Source: CAZQDP01 sp964592375 (GTDB lineage Bacteria > Bacillota > Clostridia > RUG12999). From it: a stretch of 26,199 nucleotides of DNA. The stretch spans positions 1 to 26,199 of the forward strand of contig CAZQDP010000029.1 of NCBI GenBank assembly GCA_964592375.1. The letters run 5' to 3'. Shown here in pieces: positions 7,633 to 14,497 of the stretch. Within the stretch, counting starts at the first letter, position 1; the number at the start of each line of letters is the position of its first letter. Made by a program: the position numbers and the translations under genes. Under the pieces are notes generated by a model. The model did not search any database, had not been told where the DNA came from, and was given only the letters and a program-made list of their open reading frames with translations.

Positions 7633-9360
7633 ATGATGCAGCAGGAGAATAAACCCAATATTGTTTTTGTGATTACCGATGACCAAGGGTATGGAGATCT
7701 GGGATGCACCGGCAACCCCATTATTTCAACGCCTCATATCGACAGCCTTTTTCATGAAAGCATCCGATTTACAAACTATCATGTAGGGCCAACTTGCGCC
7801 CCAACAAGAGCCGGACTGATGAGTGGACATTATCATAATAGCACAGGCGTATGGCATACCATTGGCGGACGCTCGCTCATGAGAAAAAATGAACCATGCT
7901 TGGCAAGTATACTGAGAGAAAACGGGTACAGAACAGGCATTTTTGGGAAGTGGCATTTGGGCGATAATTACCCCTATCGTCCACAAGATCGGGGCTTTGA
8001 GGAAACAGTGATACATGGTGGCGGCGGTATTGGTCAGACTCCGGATTATTGGGGGAATGACTATTTTGATGATACCTATTTTGTAAATGGACAGCCGCAG
8101 AAGTTTGAGGGTTACTGCACGGATGTTTTTTTTGATATGGGACTGGATTTTTTGCAACGGCATCAAGATGAGCCCTTCTTTTGCTTTATTGCCACCAATG
8201 CACCCCACAGGCCTTTGCGTGTGGACGAAAAATATGCAAAGATGTATCAGGGACTTGCGGATGAAACCAGAGCAAATTTCTATGGCATGATTACGAATAT
8301 TGATGAGAATGTGGGCAGGCTTCGTGCGAAACTGAAAGCACTTTCACTGGAGCAAAACACCATCTTTATTTTTATGACAGACAATGGCACGGGGGATGGA
8401 TGTGTATTTGATGAAAACAGTTATGCAGTGCAATATTACAACGCCGGCATGAGAGGTGGCAAGGGAAGTGCATATGAGGGTGGGCACAGAGTTCCTTTTT
8501 TTCTCCATTATCCAAATGGTGGTTACAGCACGGGAATGGATGTAAGCGCGCTTTCGCTCAATGTGGATTTTATGCCGACAATGATTAATCTATGTAGCCT
8601 TACTCTGCAGCAAAACTTAGCGCCTGATGGCATTACGTTGGTGCCGCTTATGAATGGACAGGAGCTGCCGGAGCGTGCAGCTGTAACAGATTCTCAGCGC
8701 GTGCCTTATCCTATTAAATGGAAGGATAGCTGCGTGATGCGAGGCAAGTGGCGGCTGATTAACGGAGCACAGCTCTATGATATCGAAAAAGATTTGGAGC
8801 AAAAAGACGATGTATGCAAAATGCATCCGCAGTTGGTAGAAAAAATGAGACAGGATTATGAGTCTTGGTGGGATAAGGTATCCGTACAGTTTGAGCACAC
8901 AATACCCATTAGCATTGGCAGCAATGCAGAAACGCTTACGGTACTTACCTCTCATGATTGCCGTGGAAGCATGGCGGAATGTGCGTGGAATCAGGGCGAG
9001 GTACGAGAAGGAAAGCGTTGCAACAGCTATTGGGAAATCTTTATTGAAAAAAGCGGACGGTATCGTTTTGAACTTCGGAGATGGCCAATGCAAGAGGATC
9101 GGGCCATCACAGAGGGAATACAGGGTGACATTGTTAATTGGTATACAGGTGGTGTGGCACTGCCGGTGGCTTTGGCGACCCTTCATGTGGGAGAAAAAAT
9201 ACAAAGCTGCGCTGTGATTGGTGGGCAGAAAGGCAGCGTTTTTGAGGTAGAGTTAAAGCGCGGCGAGGTGAGGCTGTATGCATATTTTACCGATCATGAC
9301 GGAAAATGCACGAATGCATATTACACATATGTATCAAGACTATTTGATGATGGGGAATAA
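7633..9360 (+). CDS. type I (formylglycine) sulfatase, S1 family
   Basis: 575-residue sulfatase removing sulfate esters from a carbohydrate or aryl substrate. Seen: metal-binding TDDQGYGD (D16, D17) at the N-terminus; the formylglycine motif CAPTR (C55, R59), a CxPTR variant of CxPSR, followed by AGLMSG; FGKWHLG; a second metal pair in MTDNGTGDG; and KGSAYEGGHRVPF. The catalytic core ends near residue 420; a C-terminal beta-rich domain (about 430-570, with FELRRWP) is found in some polysaccharide sulfatases. Cys-type sulfatases must be matured by FGE or, in anaerobes, by the radical-SAM enzyme anSME, and no such gene is in the window. No signal peptide: a cytoplasmic enzyme. AAAGGA precedes the ATG. 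Probably co-transcribed with the GH29 gene. Confidence 0.92.
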   Translation: MMQQENKPNIVFVITDDQGYGDLGCTGNPIISTPHIDSLFHESIRFTNYHVGPTCAPTRAGLMSGHYHNSTGVWHTIGGRSLMRKNEPCLASILRENGYRTGIFGKWHLGDNYPYRPQDRGFEETVIHGGGGIGQTPDYWGNDYFDDTYFVNGQPQKFEGYCTDVFFDMGLDFLQRHQDEPFFCFIATNAPHRPLRVDEKYAKMYQGLADETRANFYGMITNIDENVGRLRAKLKALSLEQNTIFIFMTDNGTGDGCVFDENSYAVQYYNAGMRGGKGSAYEGGHRVPFFLHYPNGGYSTGMDVSALSLNVDFMPTMINLCSLTLQQNLAPDGITLVPLMNGQELPERAAVTDSQRVPYPIKWKDSCVMRGKWRLINGAQLYDIEKDLEQKDDVCKMHPQLVEKMRQDYESWWDKVSVQFEHTIPISIGSNAETLTVLTSHDCRGSMAECAWNQGEVREGKRCNSYWEIFIEKSGRYRFELRRWPMQEDRAITEGIQGDIVNWYTGGVALPVALATLHVGEKIQSCAVIGGQKGSVFEVELKRGEVRLYAYFTDHDGKCTNAYYTYVSRLFDDGE

Positions 9361-9362
9361 AT

Positions 9363-9485
9363 ATGATGCATACGAAGCAAAGCAAAAAAGCCTTTTATAT
9401 GGCAGGCTGGTTAAAAATAGCGATGTTTGCACTGCATAAAAAAACACCTGCCTATTGCCCCAAGAGGCATTGTGGCAGATGCTAA
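9363..9485 (+). CDS. candidate 40-residue small protein after the sulfatase
   Basis: A 40-codon frame beginning 2 bp after the sulfatase stop, with GGGG (9352-9355) seven bases before its ATG and a terminator hairpin 6 bp after its stop. The product starts with a basic stretch, has a short hydrophobic or amphipathic segment (AFYMAGWLKIAMFAL), and ends in a basic, Cys-containing tail (YCPKRHCGRC) with three cysteines. I do not recognise it. It could be a true small protein, the remnant of a truncated gene, or chance. Position and ribosome site favour translation; nothing indicates function. Confidence 0.4.
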   Translation: MMHTKQSKKAFYMAGWLKIAMFALHKKTPAYCPKRHCGRC

Positions 9486-9491
9486 GAAGAT

Positions 9492-9512
9492 AAAGCGCTT
9501 CGGCGCTTTTTT
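9492..9512 (+). terminator. intrinsic terminator with UUCG loop
   Basis: AAAGCGC-TTCG-GCGCTTT, a perfect 7-bp stem with the extra-stable C(UUCG)G loop, followed by TTT. It would end the fucosidase-sulfatase transcript. The stem is also the first hairpin downstream of the minus-strand small ORF at 9514-9636, so it may serve both directions, though its T tract is weak on that side. Confidence 0.75.
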
Positions 9513-9513
9513 C

Positions 9514-9636
9514 TTATTTAGGGCTTTGCGGTGCTTTTTTATAGGCGCCTTTGGATATCTTTTTTGTGTCTTCAAGTTTTTGGGTTTTGCCCTTTTGGTT
9601 TGCACCGTCTTGTACCTTATTTTTGTTCTGTTCCAT
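9514..9636 (-). CDS. candidate 40-residue lysine-rich small protein
   Basis: A 40-codon frame on the minus strand with a very good ribosome site (GGGGGTG at 9644-9650, seven-base spacer, ATG at 9636) and a hairpin directly after its stop. The product is strongly hydrophilic and basic, with 11 lysines, several Gln/Asn and no Cys or Trp (it begins MEQNKNKVQDGANQKGK). I do not recognise the family; composition resembles small nucleic-acid-binding or minor spore proteins, but that is only a resemblance. A candidate minus-strand promoter (TTGTCA at 9707-9712, then TTTAGA at 17 or TAGAAT at 19 bases) overlaps the lacI promoter. Confidence 0.5.
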   Translation of the reverse strand: MEQNKNKVQDGANQKGKTQKLEDTKKISKGAYKKAPQSPK

Positions 9637-9705
9637 TGTTTTTCACCCCCAATGCTATTTTTTCATGCAAGAGAAAAAAATATTCTAAAATACAGAAAAA
9701 AGATA

Positions 9706-9734
9706 TTGACAAAAAGCATCTTCTGTGTTACATT
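9706..9734 (+). promoter_or_regulatory. promoter of the lacI-type gene
   Basis: Perfect -35 TTGACA (9706-9711), 17-base spacer, -10 TACATT (9729-9734). The predicted start point, near 9741, falls at the edge of the palindrome 9741-9758, so a repressor bound there would block initiation. Confidence 0.75.
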
Positions 9735-9740
9735 TACCTT

Positions 9741-9758
9741 AACTTAAAGCTATAAGTT
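9741..9758. promoter_or_regulatory. LacI-family operator, copy 1
   Basis: AACTTAAAGCTATAAGTT is palindromic except for one central pair and overlaps the start point of the lacI-type gene. A near-identical palindrome lies just downstream of that gene at 10833-10850. LacI-family operators are even palindromes of this size. This copy would give autoregulation. Confidence 0.65.
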
Positions 9759-9816
9759 GCACAAGGCACCGTTTTTACTTGGTACGCAAGGCGCATAGAG
9801 AGGGAGATTTGGTCCG

Positions 9817-10818
9817 ATGGCAAACATTCATGATGTAGCAAAAAGAGCCGGTGTGTCCACCGCATCAGTTTCCTACGCTTTGAGCGGCAAGGATGGAATC
9901 AGCGAGCAAACAAGAGCAAAAATTCTTGCCATAGCGGATGAGATGGGTTATGTACCGAACGAACTGGCACAAGGGCTTTTAAAAAATAGAACAGGCGTAT
10001 TTGGCGTGGTACTGCCCGATATATCCAATACCTATTCGGCAAACTTTATCAAGTATCTTGAAAAATACGCCGCAGAGCACGACCGATATATTATCATTGG
10101 CTGCACTTTAGGCAGCACGCAAAAGGAAAATCAGATTGTAAAAAGTTTTATTGGCAAAAAGGTGGATGGACTAATCATTTCACCAGGTAATTACGATAGC
10201 TCCTACAACGCACTTACGGAGTATATGCATAAAAGAAAAACACCTTTTGTGATGGCTAACCTTTCCTTTCCGGAAATAAAATGCAACTATGTGGTGCCGG
10301 ATTTGGAGGAGGGGGCGTATATGATTACAAAGCATGTCCTATCCAAAGGGCATCGGGATTTGGTGTTTATGGGTGGTATGCAGAAGCACTATTATACCGA
10401 GGTCAGGTTAGGAGGCTTCTTAAGAGCCTTAAGAGAGCATAGTGGGACGAGCGCGGATGGAGAGTATATTGAATGCGGCGAGGAATACAGCTTTGCCGAA
10501 GGCTGTGACAATGTGAAGAAGCTACTTGAACGTCCAAGACTACCTCAGGCTGTTATTGCAGTGAATGATTTGGTGGCATATGGCATCATTGCCGGCCTGA
10601 AAGAAAAAGGAATATTGGTGCCGAGAGATATTTCTGTTACAGGTTTTGATCATGCGTCCATTCCCGTTCCCACGGATTATCGCTTGACTACAGTGAACAT
10701 TCCGCTGGAGGAAATGGCCTCAATGTGCGTTGATATTCTGCTCAAAGCAAAGAATAGTAAGACCTATTGGCATACTATTTTGAAACCGGATATTATCATT
10801 GGGGATACGGTCATTTAA
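9817..10818 (+). CDS. LacI/GalR family transcriptional regulator
   Basis: 333-residue repressor-type protein: N-terminal LacI helix-turn-helix (MANIHDVAKRAGVSTASVSY, residues 1-20, then ALSGKDGISEQTR), the hinge helix (NELAQGLLKNRTGVFGVVLPD, about 49-69) and a periplasmic-binding-protein-like effector domain (VDGLIISPG, AVIAVNDLVAYGI, ISVTGFDH). Such proteins sense a sugar or sugar derivative and control neighbouring catabolic genes. It leads a run of same-strand carbohydrate genes and is flanked by two near-identical palindromes, so it probably represses itself and the genes from 10863 to 16549. The ligand cannot be deduced. Confidence 0.93.
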   Translation: MANIHDVAKRAGVSTASVSYALSGKDGISEQTRAKILAIADEMGYVPNELAQGLLKNRTGVFGVVLPDISNTYSANFIKYLEKYAAEHDRYIIIGCTLGSTQKENQIVKSFIGKKVDGLIISPGNYDSSYNALTEYMHKRKTPFVMANLSFPEIKCNYVVPDLEEGAYMITKHVLSKGHRDLVFMGGMQKHYYTEVRLGGFLRALREHSGTSADGEYIECGEEYSFAEGCDNVKKLLERPRLPQAVIAVNDLVAYGIIAGLKEKGILVPRDISVTGFDHASIPVPTDYRLTTVNIPLEEMASMCVDILLKAKNSKTYWHTILKPDIIIGDTVI

Positions 10819-10832
10819 TTTATTTTTTTGAT

Positions 10833-10850
10833 AACTTAAAGCTTTAAGAA
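10833..10850. promoter_or_regulatory. LacI-family operator, copy 2
   Basis: AACTTAAAGCTTTAAGAA contains the perfect 14-bp palindrome CTTAAAGCTTTAAG (10835-10848) and matches copy 1 in its first 11 bases and in TAAG. It lies 15 bp after the lacI-type stop and runs into the AAGGAG ribosome site of the following (broken) gene, so it could act as an internal operator or roadblock for the downstream genes. No clear separate promoter was found here. Confidence 0.65.
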
Positions 10851-10862
10851 GGAGAACACAGT

Positions 10863-11142
10863 ATGAAACCAAAGGATAGGGCACTTGCAGCAGTGGAACA
10901 GTCTTCTCGATATAAAAGAGCTTAAGGTCATTCAATGGGTGCTGGGAGCAGGGCACTGGGAACGAAATCATTAGCACAAGCCAATTGGCAGAATACGCTC
11001 AAAGGGGAAATCCGTTCAGCTATATGCCTCAAATCTGCAGGAAATAGATGAAATTGTAAGTAAATTCGGGTCACGAAGACTACTTTTTTCTATTGCATGG
11101 CCAAGCAGCGATGAGGAGCCTAAAAAAATAGTGCATAAATAA
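10863..11142 (+). pseudogene. URO-D family protein, degraded by internal deletion
   Basis: Remnant of a uroporphyrinogen-decarboxylase-like gene (normally about 340 codons; many members are corrinoid-dependent methyltransferases). The start (MKPKDRALAAVEQ) with its AAGGAG site is kept; after about 14 codons the frame shifts into a C-terminal part beginning near 10906 (LDIKELKVIQWVLGAG, a recognisable URO-D segment), then a TAG at 10972, then in the same frame SKGKSVQLYASNLQEIDEI and RRLLFSIAWPSSDEEP to a TAA at 11140. More than 200 codons of the middle are missing and at least one stop is internal, so no function is expected. Confidence 0.75.
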
Positions 11143-11176
11143 TGCAAATAAATATGAAAAACAGGAGGTTATCATT

Positions 11177-12172
11177 ATGAAAGCAGCCTATGTGAAGGCG
11201 CCTTTCTTATTTGAGGTAAGAGAGGTTGCTTTAAGAGAAATAAAGGAGGATGAAGTGCTTATTGCTGTCAAGGCGTGCAGTGTATGCGGACATGATATGA
11301 TCATGGCCGCGTATGGCGCGAAGGATTGGGAGCAGTTTGGGCATGAAATCAGTGGCACAGTAATGGAAGTGGGCAGGCTGGTGAAAAATGTGGGGGTGGG
11401 CGATAGTGTTGTCCTGGAAAGTGGTACGTTTGATCGGTTCTCAGACGCTGCCAGATGTGGACGTGTTGACCTTGATAACAAAGGCCCAAATTTTTGGGTG
11501 AAGGATGATGACACAATGGGCTTTGCGGAAAAAATAATCGCACCCATGGAATGTTGCGTGAAATTTGACTCAATTTCCTTTGAAGCAGCCAGTATTATTG
11601 AGCCTATGGGCGTTGCGCTTGATTTGGTCAAGACTGCGGATATAAAGCTTGGTAATACCGTGCTTGTGATGGGATTAGGACCCATTGGGTTGATGGCCGC
11701 AAAAATGGCAAAAGCAAGCGGAGCGCTCAAGGTATACGCAACCGAGCTACCGGAGTGCAAAGCAAGAATTGCGCTTGCAAAAGCATGGGGTGTGGATGAG
11801 GTGTTTGGGCCGATGAATATTCCAGTGAAAGTGGACAGGGTACTGGTCACTGCACCGCCTAAAGTTATTCCCACAGCCTTTGAGGTGTGCAATGTAGGCG
11901 CTATCGTGGCATTTTTAGGCATTGCATATGGGGACGCAGGACTGGTGAGTTTTGATAGCAATGTGGTCCATTTTAACAAATTGCAGCTGCGTGCCTCGCA
12001 TGCATCCCCTGCGCTGTACTTTCCGGAGTGCATCGCGCTGATGAAAGCGGGAATGATAAACACATCGGAACTCATTACACACACCTTTACACTAGATAAT
12101 CTGCCGCAAAGCATCATACAATACAGAGATGATAAGGAAAATGCAATGAAGGCGGTGATGGTTTGTGATTAG
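11177..12172 (+). CDS. zinc-type medium-chain dehydrogenase/reductase
   Basis: 331-residue NAD(P)-dependent alcohol or polyol dehydrogenase of the MDR superfamily. Catalytic zinc ligands are visible: C37 (CSVCGHD), H56 and E57 (FGHEISG). The Rossmann part carries GLGPIGLMAAKMAK near residue 166. The lobe that normally holds four structural-zinc cysteines (around residues 85-110) has only one Cys, so the structural zinc is lost. It starts after a good AGGAGG site and overlaps the next gene by 8 bp, indicating co-translation. With the Gfo/Idh partner it probably oxidises a sugar or sugar-derived alcohol; the exact substrate is unknown. Confidence 0.9.
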   Translation: MKAAYVKAPFLFEVREVALREIKEDEVLIAVKACSVCGHDMIMAAYGAKDWEQFGHEISGTVMEVGRLVKNVGVGDSVVLESGTFDRFSDAARCGRVDLDNKGPNFWVKDDDTMGFAEKIIAPMECCVKFDSISFEAASIIEPMGVALDLVKTADIKLGNTVLVMGLGPIGLMAAKMAKASGALKVYATELPECKARIALAKAWGVDEVFGPMNIPVKVDRVLVTAPPKVIPTAFEVCNVGAIVAFLGIAYGDAGLVSFDSNVVHFNKLQLRASHASPALYFPECIALMKAGMINTSELITHTFTLDNLPQSIIQYRDDKENAMKAVMVCD

Positions 12173-13205
12173 ATTTGGGATTATCGGCTGTGGTAATATA
12201 TCTCGTTTTCACTTTGATGGCATCGAAAAAGCAGGTGCAAAGGTTACCTATATTGTGGATATCAATGAGCAAAATGCAAAGCCTTGGATCGAAAAAACAG
12301 ATGCTGCCTTTTCGAAAAATTATATGGACCTCATCAATAGTCCACAAGTGGATGTGGTAAGTATACTGGCAAGCGCAAGGTTTCATCAAGAGATGTGCTT
12401 GGCCGCACTAAGCGCCGGCAAAGACGTGGTGTGCGAAAAGACCATGGCAAACAATCCGCAGGAGGCCCAAAATATCGTGCTCCATGCAAAAAAGACGGGC
12501 CAATTGTTTTTTACCACCTATATGAAGCGGTTTTTCCCTGCAGTGCAAAAGGCAAAGGAACTCTTCCCTTCGCTTGGAAGGATTATGTCTGCACAGGTGC
12601 GAAGCTATCAGGCATGGGGAGATTTTTTCAGTACCAATGAGCTGGGCTGGGCGCAGGATGTGACCAAAAACTATGGCGGTGCCATTCTAAAATGCGCAGG
12701 CAGCCATATGCTTGATATGACCATGTATTTTTTAGGCAGGCCACAGTATGTATACGCAAAGACCGATTTTGTAGAGGGGACCGATTTTGACCGCAAGGTC
12801 ACAGCGATCTTGGAGTTTGATAAAGGCATCACAGCCACCTTTGAGACCATGGCGCATCCGCTTACCAAAATCGGCTTTGAGCGTGATTCATGGGATGAGA
12901 AAATAGAGATTAACGGCACGAGTGGCAGAATGGAAATCTATACCGTGATGTGGGACAATCCAGAAAAGAGCGGCGCGCTGCTTATTCATTATGATAACAA
13001 CAAGGAGTCGCAGACGGAGTATCGTTTTGCTCCTGTCAACCCGTTTGATATAGAGCTTGCCGAAATTGTAAAAGCGGCTACGCAGCGCAGGCCAATACAC
13101 CCCGATGTAGTAGACGGCTTCAATGTAGATGCAATTATTGGTGCAATGAAGGAAAGTAATGATAAAAAGGCGGCTGTCAAAATTGATTGGAGAGGGATAG
13201 AATAA
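12165..13205 (+). CDS. Gfo/Idh/MocA family oxidoreductase
   Basis: 346-residue NAD(P)-dependent sugar or inositol-type oxidoreductase. N-terminal Rossmann motif GIIGCGNISRFHFDGI; the conserved EKP motif appears as EKT (VVCEKTMANNP, near residue 96); the C-terminal domain has the conserved histidine region KCAGSHMLDMTMYFLG. The start is GTG at 12165, overlapping the dehydrogenase stop by 8 bp, with GGCGGTG upstream. Family members oxidise or epimerise sugars and can also cleave glycosides through a redox cycle; which of these applies is not visible. Confidence 0.92.
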   Translation: MIRFGIIGCGNISRFHFDGIEKAGAKVTYIVDINEQNAKPWIEKTDAAFSKNYMDLINSPQVDVVSILASARFHQEMCLAALSAGKDVVCEKTMANNPQEAQNIVLHAKKTGQLFFTTYMKRFFPAVQKAKELFPSLGRIMSAQVRSYQAWGDFFSTNELGWAQDVTKNYGGAILKCAGSHMLDMTMYFLGRPQYVYAKTDFVEGTDFDRKVTAILEFDKGITATFETMAHPLTKIGFERDSWDEKIEINGTSGRMEIYTVMWDNPEKSGALLIHYDNNKESQTEYRFAPVNPFDIELAEIVKAATQRRPIHPDVVDGFNVDAIIGAMKESNDKKAAVKIDWRGIE

Positions 13206-13310
13206 GTGCGGAAAATTCTTTTTTCGTATAGTATCGCGTATGCATCGTCTTTGGCAACTGCGCAAAACACCAAGAGAATGGTAGTGCAATGAATTTGAGG
13301 AGAGAATAAA

Positions 13311-13988
13311 ATGGACCAAATAAAACCCGGACCCTTTGGGAAGGTTGTGGCGGCAGACAACAGAAGAATAGATTTTGATTTTGCAAATGAGCAGCTTTTA
13401 TATTTGAATAAACAACCGGATGTATTATTCATTGGGGATTCCATCACGCAGTTATGGGATATAATTGCATATTTCGATACAAGAAAGCTTCTTGTGAACA
13501 GAGGAATCAGTGGAGATACATCTGAGTATGTTTTAAAGCGTTTTGATGCGGATGTCATTCAGCTTAAGCCCAAATTAGTTATATGTATGATTGGAACCAA
13601 TGATATAATGGCAACGCATAGCGATCCTTGGTGGAGAACAGCAGGCACTGATAAAGAAATTGTGATTGGTTGCACGAAAAACAATCTGCAAGCAATTGCT
13701 AAAAAATGCAAGGCTCACAATATAGAAATTGCGTTTTGCTCCATTATCCCTTCAGATATTGCGCCGCCATACGATAAGGAGATTCGGTGGGAGCTTACAT
13801 GCAGACTCAACGCATTTATAAAAGACTTATGCATGCAAAGTCATTTGCAATACATAGACTATCACGCACAACTCTGCGGCTCAGATGGGAAGACGATTAA
13901 GCCAGCGCTAACACCGGATGGCATTCATGTCAATGCAAAGGGCTATGAAATAATGGCAAAGGTATTAAGGGAAAAGGTAGCCATATGA
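13311..13988 (+). CDS. SGNH/GDSL-type hydrolase
   Basis: 225-residue esterase-like protein with all four SGNH blocks: GDSIT (S44 nucleophile), NRGISGDTSE (block II glycine), GTND (N97, block III) and DGIHVNAKGYE (D203, H206, block V). No signal peptide, so cytoplasmic. In a carbohydrate cluster the most likely role is removal of acetyl or other acyl groups from sugars. AGGAG stands before the ATG, 105 bp after the oxidoreductase gene. Confidence 0.9.
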   Translation: MDQIKPGPFGKVVAADNRRIDFDFANEQLLYLNKQPDVLFIGDSITQLWDIIAYFDTRKLLVNRGISGDTSEYVLKRFDADVIQLKPKLVICMIGTNDIMATHSDPWWRTAGTDKEIVIGCTKNNLQAIAKKCKAHNIEIAFCSIIPSDIAPPYDKEIRWELTCRLNAFIKDLCMQSHLQYIDYHAQLCGSDGKTIKPALTPDGIHVNAKGYEIMAKVLREKVAI

Positions 13989-14063
13989 AAAAAGGCAGCG
14001 TGCAGCGGCATGATAGAATAGTTTGGTGCTGCATTGGCAACAGTGAAAGGAGCGCTTGTAAAT

Positions 14064-14465
14064 ATGATGAAAAAGGAAAGAGTTTTGGGGGCTATCCATC
14101 ACAAGACGCCCGACCGGGTGACAAAGGGTGAAACCTTCATAGACGGTAACCTTTGCTGTGAGCTCCAAAAAATTGCGCTATGCGGATTCGATGGCTTGCA
14201 GTCAATTCAGCCTTCTGCAGGAATGGATATTGCTAAAATAAAGAGAGAGTATGGCGATAGGTGGTGTCTTTGGGGTAACATTGATCTTGATTACATCATG
14301 TGCTTTGCAACGCCAAGTGAGGTGAAAAAAGCGGTCAGGAGGGCCATCGCAGCAGCCGGAGATGGTGGCGGTTTCATTCTGTCTACTTGCAATTCAATGG
14401 TGGAAGCAATACCGCCTGCCAATGTCTTTGCGATGATGGAAGCGGCGCAGGAGGTACTGGTATAG
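14064..14465 (+). pseudogene. URO-D family gene with large in-frame internal deletion
   Basis: An open frame of 133 codons that joins the N-terminus of a URO-D/methyltransferase-like protein (MMKKERVLGAIHHKTPDRV, residues 1-19) to its C-terminal third (from about residue 38: GFDGLQSIQPSAGMDIA, CLWGNIDLDYI, GGGFILSTCNSM). Roughly 200 residues of the barrel are absent compared with the usual 340, so a folded active enzyme is unlikely although the frame is still open. The ATG at 14064 is preferred because of AAAGGAG upstream; a TTG at 14034 has no ribosome site. Its C-terminal region differs from the remnant at 10863-11142, so these were two different paralogues. Confidence 0.75.
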
Positions 14466-14497
14466 TAGTAAACTAAAATAAGGAAGGGATGTATTTT

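Noticed and set aside
9427..9747. Plus-strand frame of about 106 codons rich in Phe and Leu upstream of lacI
   Set aside because: It is the complement of the lysine-rich small ORF, runs through a terminator hairpin and the lacI promoter, and has no ribosome site.
10975..11142. C-terminal fragment of an amidohydrolase (RRLLFSIAWPSSD looked like the family's GSDxP region)
   Set aside because: The frame is continuous with the URO-D segment upstream and GKSVQLYASN with the following residues fits the C-terminal part of URO-D proteins better, so it is treated as one pseudogene.
11188..12117. Long open frame on the minus strand opposite the zinc dehydrogenase
   Set aside because: Low-complexity Ser/Thr/Ala-rich product with no motifs, fully inside a clear gene on the other strand; a codon-bias shadow.
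13985..14089. Short frame starting at the end of the SGNH gene (MKKGSVQRHD)
   Set aside because: No ribosome site of its own and it runs into the real URO-D start in another frame.
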